Assembly (NCBI GenBank): GCA_029932035.1
Contig: JAOZQV010000162.1
Location: 1 to 8,106 of the forward strand
Source of the DNA: Deltaproteobacteria bacterium
GTDB lineage: Bacteria; Desulfobacterota; DSM-4660; Desulfatiglandales; Desulfatiglandaceae
Reading direction: 5' to 3'
Length of the DNA: 8,106 nt
This document shows, piece after piece, positions 1 to 5,289 of the stretch; position 1 is the first letter of the stretch; each line of letters begins with the position of its first letter. The notes beneath the pieces were generated by a model. It made no database searches. It was given only the letters and a program-made list of their open reading frames with translations, and was not told where the DNA came from. Made by a program: the position numbers and the translations under genes.

Positions 1-1
1 G

Positions 2-277
2 TTCAGTGCAGTGCCAATGGAGTTTCATGGCGGTGCCGTTCAAATGCACCGACTCACTAAAATCGATAAAGATTCCGGAGAACACCTTGTTCTGGATCTA
101 TTGATAGTCACCCCGGAAACCCAAAAAGCGTGGGATACCAGGTTTACAGTTGAATGGGAGGGCGGACCGCTAAAAGTTGTCTCTCCACAGGGTCTTATTT
201 TGCTGAAATCTTTCCGCAGAAGTGGGCAGGACAAAGACGATATTGAATATCTTAGGAGTATATCCAGTGAAGATTGA
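2..277 (+). CDS. Nucleotidyltransferase-like protein, C-terminal part (5' end outside window)
   Basis: The frame is open from the window's first bases to the TGA at 275-277, so only about the last 91 residues are visible. The GTG at 11 is probably internal, because the frame continues upstream without a stop. The visible part reads as the C-terminal half of a small nucleotidyltransferase-fold protein of the AbiEii/DUF6036-like type. It has a beta-strand segment with LVLDLLIVTP, then AWDTR, then a closing VVSPQGLILLKS stretch followed by GQDKDDIEYLRS, the pattern in which such proteins end. The catalytic GSx10DxD region would lie upstream and cannot be checked. Some relatives are antitoxins or toxins in two-gene modules, but many are uncharacterised. 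The next small gene overlaps its end by 11 bp, so the two are translationally coupled. Assignment rests on recalled family resemblance only. Confidence 0.6.
   Translation, partial: FSAVPMEFHGGAVQMHRLTKIDKDSGEHLVLDLLIVTPETQKAWDTRFTVEWEGGPLKVVSPQGLILLKSFRRSGQDKDDIEYLRSISSED
254..258 (+). promoter_or_regulatory. Shine-Dalgarno AGGAG that fixes the GTG start of the 55-residue gene
   Basis: AGGAG lies eight bases before the GTG at 267, inside the coding end of the preceding gene. This spacing and match are near ideal. They support 267 as the true start rather than the in-frame ATG at 222, which would run 56 bp deep into the nucleotidyltransferase-like gene. Confidence 0.7.
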
Positions 278-434
278 TATGAGTTCTCATGCGGTTACAA
301 TGCGGTTGAAGATGGTGAATCAGTTGAGACGTACTTGTCTTTCTCTTGCTGATTCCAGCGCAGGAAAAAAAATACAAAAACAATTTTCAGCCAACAAGTC
401 GGTGCAACGGACGTCACATGCGCTGGGCCGCTGA
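267..434 (+). CDS. Conserved small protein (55 aa) paired with the nucleotidyltransferase-like gene
   Basis: The GTG start at 267 is preceded by AGGAG at ideal spacing and the frame ends at TGA 432-434. It overlaps the upstream gene by 11 bp in a different frame, a typical arrangement for a co-translated pair. The product is small and very basic: it opens VKIDMSSHAV, continues with an Arg/Lys-rich probable helix (RLKMVNQLRR), has a LSLADSSAGKK segment and ends VQRTSHALGR. The amphipathic helix and net positive charge would suit binding to nucleic acid or to the acidic partner. I recall similar short proteins after this type of nucleotidyltransferase gene, but know no assigned function. A two-gene toxin-antitoxin or modification module is possible but not shown. 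No membrane segment, signal peptide or metal-binding cysteine cluster is visible (one Cys only). Confidence 0.65.
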   Translation: MKIDMSSHAVTMRLKMVNQLRRTCLSLADSSAGKKIQKQFSANKSVQRTSHALGR

Positions 435-460
435 TCTTGGCGTTCGACCCTGAAACTGAT

Positions 461-636
461 GGGACGCAGATGAACGCAGATTTTCAGGATTTTTTGTAAA
501 ATGATGAATATGTCGAACCCATTCCTGGATTCTCGGCGAGCTTTTGAATCCTTGACCCCTGTCGAAGATCCCGCTGGCCGGGGAACATTGTTCAATTTTC
601 TTAATAATCTGCGTTTGTCGGCGTAAATCTGCGTCC
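461..636. repeat. Intergenic element with inverted-repeat ends made of 10-bp-phased ACGCAGAT units
   Basis: The left end reads GGACGCAGATGAACGCAGA from 462; the right end, read on the minus strand from 636, is GGACGCAGATTTACGCCGA. The two ends agree at 16 of 19 positions, with the first 10 perfect, and face each other across about 135 bp. Each end is a tandem series with a 10-bp period: ACGCAGAT at 464 and 474 on the left, and ATCTGCGT at 607 and 627 with a degenerate copy (GTCGGCGT) at 617 on the right. The interior has no convincing ORF; it holds a small CCCG/CGGG hairpin-like stretch near 572-585. ACGCAGAT-type intergenic repeats recur in many proteobacterial genomes in my recollection, so this is probably a REP/MITE-like dispersed element. 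It fills most of the gap before the next gene and ends nine bases before that gene's Shine-Dalgarno. Confidence 0.65.
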
Positions 637-661
637 TGAATACGAAGGAGACATCATCAAC

Positions 662-1504
662 ATGAAACAGATTAGACCTGTCTCAATACTCTTTTTGATC
701 GCAATGGCAATTTTTGTCTGGAGTGGGCCTGCGATCTCAGGCGAAACTCTGGATTTCGCTGTGATTCAGCTCGGTCAACCGGGAACTCCCCAGGAAGCAC
801 AACCAGTCATGGACGCCTTAGCCGCCTACCTCCAGAAAAAAATCGGTCCTGATGTTAAGATCAAAGGCCGTTATTTCAATGAACTTGACCCGGCCCTCGA
901 TTTTTTACATAATACTCCGCCGGTATGGGGGATTGTCAGGCTCGGATTCTACTCAGAGCAGGCCTCCCGTTTCCAGATGACAGGGATTGCCTCTACCCGA
1001 CCCGGAGGATATAATAAAGATATCTGGCGCCTTGTTGTGAAAAGGGATGCGCCTGAGGACTGGAAGTCCCTCAGGGGTAAAGTCCTGGGAAACATGCTTT
1101 TTGAGACTGATGCCGCAGCCTGTCTCTTGTTTGGGGTACCCCCTGCACAGTTGCCGTTTACTTTAGCGGGCACATTTCGTCCTCTCCGCTCCCTGCGGAG
1201 AGTTATCAAGGGGAAAACAACAGGGGCGGTATTGGACAGGGCCCAGTATGAGGCGCTTAAGGCCTTGCCTTTGGTCAATAAAATCAAAGTCGTACATACC
1301 GGGGAACTCCCGGCAAGCCCTGTGGTCTGGTTCGGAACCCCTGATGAAAGAACAAAACGCCTAACCGCCATACTTCTGGGCATGAAAGAGGACAGAAATG
1401 CAGAAACCCTGCTCAAGCTCCTTCAAACCGATGGCTTCGGACCGGCAGACAAGGACCTGCCAAGATTCAGACGCGATGAAAAAGCGACCGGCTGCTTTCC
1501 CTAA
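662..1504 (+). CDS. Exported PhnD-type solute-binding protein
   Basis: A 280-residue protein of the PhnD/SsuA/transferrin-like periplasmic binding superfamily (Phosphonate-bd type). Residues 1 to about 26 form a signal peptide: a basic start (MKQIRP), a hydrophobic core (ILFLIAMAIFVW) and a small-residue cleavage zone (PAISG). The mature part starts with a first beta strand (LDFAVIQLG) and has a helix typical of the family (MDALAAYLQKKIG). Later come a hinge-like stretch (WKSLRGKVLGN) and a second-lobe pattern with GAVLDRAQYEAL and VVHTGELPASPVVWFG. The length fits the family. ATG 662 has AAGGAG 11 bases upstream. No ABC permease or ATPase follows; instead a lipoprotein gene overlaps its end by 29 bp and hpnH follows. 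Ligand unknown: phosphonate is not implied, as members bind many compounds, and solo members often act as sensors or carriers. Confidence 0.78.
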   Translation: MKQIRPVSILFLIAMAIFVWSGPAISGETLDFAVIQLGQPGTPQEAQPVMDALAAYLQKKIGPDVKIKGRYFNELDPALDFLHNTPPVWGIVRLGFYSEQASRFQMTGIASTRPGGYNKDIWRLVVKRDAPEDWKSLRGKVLGNMLFETDAAACLLFGVPPAQLPFTLAGTFRPLRSLRRVIKGKTTGAVLDRAQYEALKALPLVNKIKVVHTGELPASPVVWFGTPDERTKRLTAILLGMKEDRNAETLLKLLQTDGFGPADKDLPRFRRDEKATGCFP

Positions 1505-2246
1505 ACTGTTTGTTGTTTTTCTTTTCGTCCTTGCGGCATGCGCCCATCTGCCGGACCATCCACTTCACAAAACCGAAAAAGAAACAGTTTCAGCCACAAC
1601 AGAGACAGGTTTTCACATCTGCGCCCCATGCACCCGGGACCAGTCACAAAAATGGGCGTCATCAGCGAGACAAGATGGGACTTCATCATTAAAGGCCGCA
1701 AACTGCTATGCGTTCTTGGTGAAGCAGGGGAAAGATAAGAGATTAAGGCTTGCCGACGCCGTAAAGGGCCGCAAACTGGCGGAGACTGCAGTAACAATAC
1801 TTCCAAAAAGCGGCCTGGCTCACTACTTGTACGCATATCTCACCGGTTTAGAGGCTGAGAACGACTCTCTGCGCGGTCTTGAACTTGTGCCGATTATTGA
1901 GCGTGAGGCACTGATTGCATCTGATTTGAGTCCCGTAATAGATCACGGCGGTCCCAACAGGATGTTAGGTACGCTATACCTGCGTGCACCCGGTTTCCCG
2001 GTCAGCATCGGGGATTCTGCCAGGGCTGTTGACCACTACAGACTTGCCGTTGACCAGGACCCGGAGTTTCTGGAAAACCGCCTTGGACTTGCAGAGGCCT
2101 TCTTAGCTGAAGAAGAGTCTGGAAAAGCCTGCTTAGAATTAAAAAAAATCTTGAGTAAAATGCCCCCAAACAGTAAGGTCAGACCGCCATGGAAAAGGGC
2201 ATTGGAATTGTTGAAGCGTTTGTGTGACATGCAAGAGGTCGAATAA
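1476..2246 (+). CDS. TPR-like outer-membrane lipoprotein
   Basis: A 256-residue protein starting at ATG 1476. This start gives a textbook lipoprotein signal: KKR at the N-terminus, hydrophobic core FVVFLFV and lipobox LAAC with Cys22. Ala at +2 predicts outer-membrane sorting. A Cys pair (C49, C52) and C77 follow in a linker. The rest is helical: around residues 90-125 (GRKLAETAV, GLAHYLYAYLTG), a loop with DHGGPNRMLGTLY near 156, PVSIGD, and a TPR-like unit around 183-215 (AVDHYRLAV..DPEFLENRLGLAEAFLAE). The pattern recalls TatT, the TPR lipoprotein that pairs with a periplasmic binding protein in TPAT/TRAP systems, but homology is only inferred. It overlaps the binding-protein gene by 29 bp and has no good nearby Shine-Dalgarno (AAGGA at 1451 is too far), so translation is probably coupled. 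The stop precedes the next start by 10 bp. It may be a partner or docking factor of the binding protein. Confidence 0.72.
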   Translation: MKKRPAAFPKLFVVFLFVLAACAHLPDHPLHKTEKETVSATTETGFHICAPCTRDQSQKWASSARQDGTSSLKAANCYAFLVKQGKDKRLRLADAVKGRKLAETAVTILPKSGLAHYLYAYLTGLEAENDSLRGLELVPIIEREALIASDLSPVIDHGGPNRMLGTLYLRAPGFPVSIGDSARAVDHYRLAVDQDPEFLENRLGLAEAFLAEEESGKACLELKKILSKMPPNSKVRPPWKRALELLKRLCDMQEVE

Positions 2247-2250
2247 AGGA
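2245..2250 (+). promoter_or_regulatory. Shine-Dalgarno AAAGGA that supports the TTG start of hpnH
   Basis: AAAGGA lies six bases before TTG 2257 and overlaps the stop codon of the lipoprotein gene. The alternative GTG at 2224 has no comparable purine-rich site and would overlap the upstream gene by 23 bp. The TTG start also gives an N-terminus (MGIPLIQKARIGAYI) of the form seen in HpnH proteins. Confidence 0.6.
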
Positions 2251-2256
2251 CTTAAG

Positions 2257-3270
2257 TTGGGAATACCACTCATCCAAAAGGCGCGCATCGGCGCCTATAT
2301 TTTTAGGCAGGGGTTCAAAAACAATGGGCGATTTCCCTTGGTCCTGATGTTGGAGCCCCTCTTCCGCTGCAACCTCAGGTGCAAGGGTTGCGGAAAGATC
2401 GACTATCCAGCCGAAATCCTCAAAAAAATCATGAGCCCTGAAGAATGCATCGCCGCTGTAGAGGAATGCGGCGCGCCGGTAGTTTCCATTGCCGGTGGAG
2501 AGCCGCTGCTTCATCCTCAAATTGCAATGATCACCAGGGAGCTCATTGCTCGCAAAAAATTGTTCTATCTGTGCACCAACTCGTTACTTGTGGAAAAACG
2601 GATCAAGGAATTTGAGCCCTCTCCTTATCTGACCTTCAATGTCCACGTGGACGGCATGAATGAACGCCATGATGAACGGGTCGGTCTCAAAGGGGTATTT
2701 GACAGGGCCGTGGCAGCCATTCGCCTTTTGGTCTCGCACGGTTTTCGGGTGACAACCAACACCACCCTTTTTAAAGGTGAAACGGCTGAAAGCGCGGGTG
2801 AGCTATTTGATCTCTTGACTACCCTCAATGTAGAGGCCATGACCATCGCCTCAGCGTTTAACTACGAAAATGCGTCCGACCAGGAGAACTTCTTCAAACG
2901 TGATGAAGCCATTTCATTATTCCGGTCTATTTTTGAGCATGGAAAAAATTGTAACTGGAAATTTAACCACAGCAGTCTTTATCTCGATTTCTTAGCAGGG
3001 AATCAGGATTACCCATGCTTGCCGTGGGGCAATCCCACCCGCAATATCTTTGGCTGGCAGAAACCATGTTACCTGCTAAATGACGGCTATGAACCAACCT
3101 TTCAAAGTCTGATCAAAAATACTGACTGGTCCAGGTACGGTGTGGGCAGGGATCCCCGCTGCACCCACTGTATGCTCCACTGCGGGTTTGAACCAACCGC
3201 GGTCATGGACTCAGTGAAAAATCCGTTTAAGGCCTTGAAGACCCATTTGAAGGTCGCAGGAATCAGGTAG
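2257..3270 (+). CDS. hpnH: HpnH, radical SAM adenosylhopene synthase
   Basis: HpnH joins a 5'-deoxyadenosyl group to diploptene, giving adenosylhopane, the first step toward C35 bacteriohopanepolyols; HpnG normally acts next. Seen here: the radical SAM cluster motif C-x3-C-x2-C (Cys38, 42, 45 in FRCNLRCKGC), GGEP at 80-83 for SAM binding, and blocks I recognise from the family: LVLMLEPLFRCNL, ECGAPVVSI, LCTNSLL, SPYLTFNVHVDG, RVTTNTTLF, FLAGNQDYPC, WGNPTRNIFGWQKPCYL and a C-terminal C-x2-C-x3-CGFEPTAV cluster. Length is 337 residues from TTG 2257, normal for the family; GTG 2224 would add 11. It is the third gene of the unit with the binding protein and lipoprotein. No squalene-hopene cyclase or hpnG is in view, so the substrate could differ in detail. 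It ends 17 bp from the convergent fetB. Confidence 0.9.
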   Translation: MGIPLIQKARIGAYIFRQGFKNNGRFPLVLMLEPLFRCNLRCKGCGKIDYPAEILKKIMSPEECIAAVEECGAPVVSIAGGEPLLHPQIAMITRELIARKKLFYLCTNSLLVEKRIKEFEPSPYLTFNVHVDGMNERHDERVGLKGVFDRAVAAIRLLVSHGFRVTTNTTLFKGETAESAGELFDLLTTLNVEAMTIASAFNYENASDQENFFKRDEAISLFRSIFEHGKNCNWKFNHSSLYLDFLAGNQDYPCLPWGNPTRNIFGWQKPCYLLNDGYEPTFQSLIKNTDWSRYGVGRDPRCTHCMLHCGFEPTAVMDSVKNPFKALKTHLKVAGIR

Positions 3271-3287
3271 GAGGATGGCTCTTGTCC

Positions 3288-4082
3288 CTATTTATTTTCC
3301 GGCCTCAGGAGTAGTTGATGCCCCAGACCGAAGCAGAGCCTCCGCACCAGGAGCACTGCGAGAAGAGACACGATAGCGGTGGATCCCACCAGCATAATCA
3401 TAACAACGATCTGATAGCGTATTGCCAAAACCGGATCAGCCCCTGCTAATATCTGACCGGTCATCATTCCCGGAATAAAAACAACTCCAGCCGCCATCAT
3501 GGAATTTATTGAAGGGATCATCCCCGCCCTCATGGCAGTTCTCACCATATCCTTACTCGCCTCCTGGTAGTCGGCCCCGAGACAGAGCATCATCTCTACC
3601 TCATGGCGCCTTCTTCTCAATTCCCCTAACAGGCGATCCAGGGAAATGGCCATGGCATTCATGGAGTTGCCGATGAGCATTCCGGCCAAGGGGATAAAAT
3701 ATTGAGGTTTCCACCAGGGTTTGGCCCCCACCACCACGCCGGTAACCAGAATCGAAACCAGGGAGTAGCTGATGACCATGGATATCAGAATGGGCCAGAA
3801 AAAGGAGACCTGTTTTTCTTTCACCCTGGCCCGGATAATCCGGGCGGCGAAAACAATCATAAAGATGAACACGACAAGAACCAGCCACACAGAATTGAGA
3901 TGAAAAATAAATCTGAGGATATAGCCCAAGAGAAAGAGCTGTACAAAAGTGCGGAGCGCTCCCACGAGGAGGTCCCGCTCCAACTTGAGACCGTGGTATA
4001 GGGATGTGGCCCCAGCCGCGAGGATAAACACCAAGGCCAAAGCCAATTGGCCGGGGCCTATGTCTAAGATTCCATGTTCCAT
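3288..4082 (-). CDS. fetB: FetB-type ABC transporter permease (UPF0014)
   Basis: A 264-residue inner-membrane protein of the FetB/YbbM family, the permease of an exporter that in E. coli lowers cytoplasmic iron. About seven hydrophobic segments are visible, near residues 10-28, 39-60, 61-84, 92-120, 129-150, 190-215 and 221-250. Conserved family blocks are present: LRTFVQLFLLGYIL, GMLIGNSMNAMAISLDRL, the cytoplasmic EVEMMLCLGADYQEASKD coupling region, MIPSINSMMAAGVVFIPGMM followed by TGQILAGADP, and AIRYQIVVM. Length matches the family. Its ATG overlaps the 3' end of fetA by 19 bp, so the two subunits are translationally coupled. The substrate is inferred from the family; nothing in the sequence proves iron, and other metals or compounds remain possible. 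Confidence 0.9.
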   Translation of the reverse strand: MEHGILDIGPGQLALALVFILAAGATSLYHGLKLERDLLVGALRTFVQLFLLGYILRFIFHLNSVWLVLVVFIFMIVFAARIIRARVKEKQVSFFWPILISMVISYSLVSILVTGVVVGAKPWWKPQYFIPLAGMLIGNSMNAMAISLDRLLGELRRRRHEVEMMLCLGADYQEASKDMVRTAMRAGMIPSINSMMAAGVVFIPGMMTGQILAGADPVLAIRYQIVVMIMLVGSTAIVSLLAVLLVRRLCFGLGHQLLLRPENK

Positions 4083-4753
4083 CTAACCTTCGTGATCCGG
4101 CCTTCGGTTATTTTTAGGATGCGCGGTGTGATCAAATCGGGCCTTGGCTCTTTGTGGGTGACTGTTAACACGGTGAGCCCGGACTCCCTGTTCAGCCGTT
4201 CAACCATGGATTCCACAACCTGGCCGCTTTCCCTGTCGAGGGCGCTGGTTGGCTCGTCTAACAACAGCACGTCCGGTGAGAGCATAAGTCCCCTGACAAA
4301 GCAGAGCCGCTGAAGCTGACCAAGGGAGAGGGTCAGGGCGTTATCTCCAAGACCTACGCCCAGGAGCAGGAAATCGGTTAACAGTGTTTTGAGTCTCTCA
4401 TCTTCCGGTTGTTCCAAATGGGCGTTGTTCTTAAAGGAAAACGGCAGCAGGAGGTTCTCTCGGACCGAGGCATCAATAACAGTGGGGGTTTGCTGAACGT
4501 ATAAAACAGACCTGCGAAGGAGTGGGGGAGAATAGGAGGAGAGGGGACGGCCTTTGAACAGGATCTCCCCTGACGACGGTTCTTCAAGCCGATTAATCAA
4601 ACGGAGAAAGGTTGACTTTCCAGCGCCGGAGGGTCCCTGCACGAGATAGAAGCCCCCCTCCCTGATGGTTAGCGTAAGCCCGGTGAAGAGCGGCGCTTCA
4701 ACGGAGAAACCAAAGGATACCCGGCAAAAATCAATGATGCTGGTGGCGGCCAT
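4064..4753 (-). CDS. fetA: FetA-type ABC transporter ATPase
   Basis: A 229-residue single ABC nucleotide-binding domain that would power FetB. All motifs are intact: Walker A GPSGAGKST at 40-48, Q-loop glutamine near 87-88 (YVQQTP), signature LSLGQ at 142-146, Walker B VLLLDEP with catalytic Glu167, D-loop SALD at 170-173 and switch His200 (TVTHKE). The short form without accessory domains fits FetA/YbbL. The start is ATG 4753; the upstream ATG at 4766 is followed by an in-frame TAG after four codons, so it is not a usable start. GGAG sits about 11 bases before the chosen start. The gene follows padR by 22 bp and overlaps fetB by 19 bp, giving an operon padR-fetA-fetB. Confidence 0.88.
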   Translation of the reverse strand: MAATSIIDFCRVSFGFSVEAPLFTGLTLTIREGGFYLVQGPSGAGKSTFLRLINRLEEPSSGEILFKGRPLSSYSPPLLRRSVLYVQQTPTVIDASVRENLLLPFSFKNNAHLEQPEDERLKTLLTDFLLLGVGLGDNALTLSLGQLQRLCFVRGLMLSPDVLLLDEPTSALDRESGQVVESMVERLNRESGLTVLTVTHKEPRPDLITPRILKITEGRITKVRWNMES

Positions 4754-4775
4754 GGTCTATCCGATCTCCATGTTA

Positions 4776-5084
4776 TTAAAACCCATCATCTTCGAACAAT
4801 TCCCCGAAAAGCTCTCTGACCTTGCTCTTAGCCTCTGTCAGCATCTCCATGCCTGGAGTTGTAATGGAATAAACCCTTCTGGCCTTCCCGTTTACGATTT
4901 CCTTTTCTGATTTTAAATAGCCCTTTTTCTCCATACGATGCAGCATGGGATAAAGTGTACCGGGGCTCAGCTCATACCCATGCCTCCTTAGTTCTTCGAT
5001 AATCCAGAGCCCGAAAATCTTCTCTTTAGACGCATGATACAGTATGTGCAGCTTTATCAGGCCGGCAAAAATGTCTCTATCCAT
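4776..5084 (-). CDS. PadR-family transcriptional regulator
   Basis: A 102-residue regulator of the short PadR type. Residues 1-75 form the winged helix: IFAGLIKLHILYHAS (helix 1), FGLWIIEELRRHGYELS, then the hallmark recognition stretch PGTLYPMLHRMEKKGYL near 41-57. A wing follows with NGKARRVYSIT (65-75), then a dimerisation helix (PGMEMLTEAKSKVRELFGELF). PadR proteins are usually repressors of neighbouring transport or detoxification genes and are released by a ligand. It is the first gene of the operon with fetAB and is transcribed from a strong promoter whose -10 and downstream region are covered by CGATA repeats, so autorepression is likely. A GAGGA Shine-Dalgarno lies about 12 bases before ATG 5084, a slightly long spacing. 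The effector is unknown; for a FetAB operon a metal-linked or toxic small-molecule signal would make sense. Confidence 0.9.
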   Translation of the reverse strand: MDRDIFAGLIKLHILYHASKEKIFGLWIIEELRRHGYELSPGTLYPMLHRMEKKGYLKSEKEIVNGKARRVYSITTPGMEMLTEAKSKVRELFGELFEDDGF

Positions 5085-5110
5085 TTGAACAGCTTATCCT
5101 CAACAGTCTC

Positions 5111-5138
5111 TATCGTATTGCGATAACGATATGCGATA
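5111..5138. promoter_or_regulatory. Probable PadR operator: CGATA half-site cluster
   Basis: Four copies of CGATA or its complement lie in 28 bp: TATCG 5111-5115, then CGATA at 5121, 5127 and 5134. The outermost copies form an inverted pair, and TGCGATAA occurs twice (5119 and 5132) 13 bp apart. The cluster covers the -10 box and likely transcription start of the padR promoter, the right place for repression. That PadR is the protein that binds it is inferred from position. Confidence 0.5.
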
Positions 5139-5164
5139 ATATGTATCAAGTTTACTCCTGTCAA
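5136..5164 (-). promoter_or_regulatory. Near-consensus sigma-70 promoter for padR-fetAB
   Basis: On the minus strand TTGACA (5164-5159) is followed after exactly 17 bp by TATTAT (5141-5136). The -35 box is a perfect match and the -10 box differs from TATAAT at one position. It lies 52 bp before the padR start codon, leaving an untranslated leader of roughly 45 bases. A promoter this strong is expected for a gene that is held off by a repressor. Confidence 0.75.
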
Positions 5165-5203
5165 GGAAAAAATGAGAAACAACATTACCCTCGACAACCC
5201 CAT

Positions 5204-5223
5204 TAAGATCATCTAAGATCTTA
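5204..5223. promoter_or_regulatory. Direct repeat TAAGATC with a TAAGATCTTA palindrome
   Basis: TAAGATC occurs at 5204 and 5214, one helical turn apart, and the second copy is part of the perfect 10-bp palindrome TAAGATCTTA (5214-5223). It sits between the padR promoter and the aldolase gene, where a plus-strand promoter should be. It could be an operator, but no regulator is identified and no clear plus-strand -35/-10 pair was found. Confidence 0.25.
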
Positions 5224-5237
5224 CAAACAAATTTTTA

Positions 5238-5280
5238 CTCACGCAGCAGGGACACCGGCGAAGTCGCCAAGACGCAAAGG
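5238..5280. repeat. ACGCA-type intergenic repeat upstream of the threonine aldolase gene
   Basis: The stretch begins CTCACGCAGCAGGG and ends GACGCAAAGG, with GGCGA-AG-TCGCC as a short hairpin in the middle (5257-5268). It resembles the ACGCAAAG-type intergenic repeats I recall from deltaproteobacterial genomes and shares the ACGCA core with the element at 461-636, though the two are not copies of each other. Its last bases, AAAGG, fall nine bases before the next start codon and probably serve as that gene's Shine-Dalgarno. Confidence 0.45.
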
Positions 5281-5289
5281 TAAGAAATC

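Noticed and set aside
222..266. Longer start for the 55-residue gene at ATG 222
   Set aside because: It would overlap the upstream gene by 56 bp, and the strong AGGAG site points to GTG 267.
320..595. Minus-strand ORF of 91 codons across the first intergenic repeat
   Set aside because: It runs antisense through the 55-residue gene and the repeat element, has no Shine-Dalgarno and no recognisable protein pattern; ORFs through such repeats are common artefacts.
461..636. CRISPR array
   Set aside because: The repeat units are 8-10 bp with 2-bp gaps and opposite orientations at the two ends; there are no spacers of CRISPR size.
949..1416. Minus-strand ORF of 155 codons inside the solute-binding protein gene
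   Set aside because: It is wholly antisense to a well-supported exported protein, with composition typical of a reverse-frame shadow.
1398..1475. N-terminal extension of the lipoprotein from ATG 1398
   Set aside because: It would put 26 hydrophilic residues before a clear lipoprotein signal (KKR, hydrophobic core, LAAC) and extend the overlap to 107 bp.
662..1504. A complete phosphonate ABC importer operon
   Set aside because: Only the binding-protein fold is present; no PhnC or PhnE follows, and the neighbours are a lipoprotein and a radical SAM enzyme.
3271..3287. Bidirectional terminator between hpnH and fetB
   Set aside because: The 17-bp gap has no stem-loop with a T-run on either strand.
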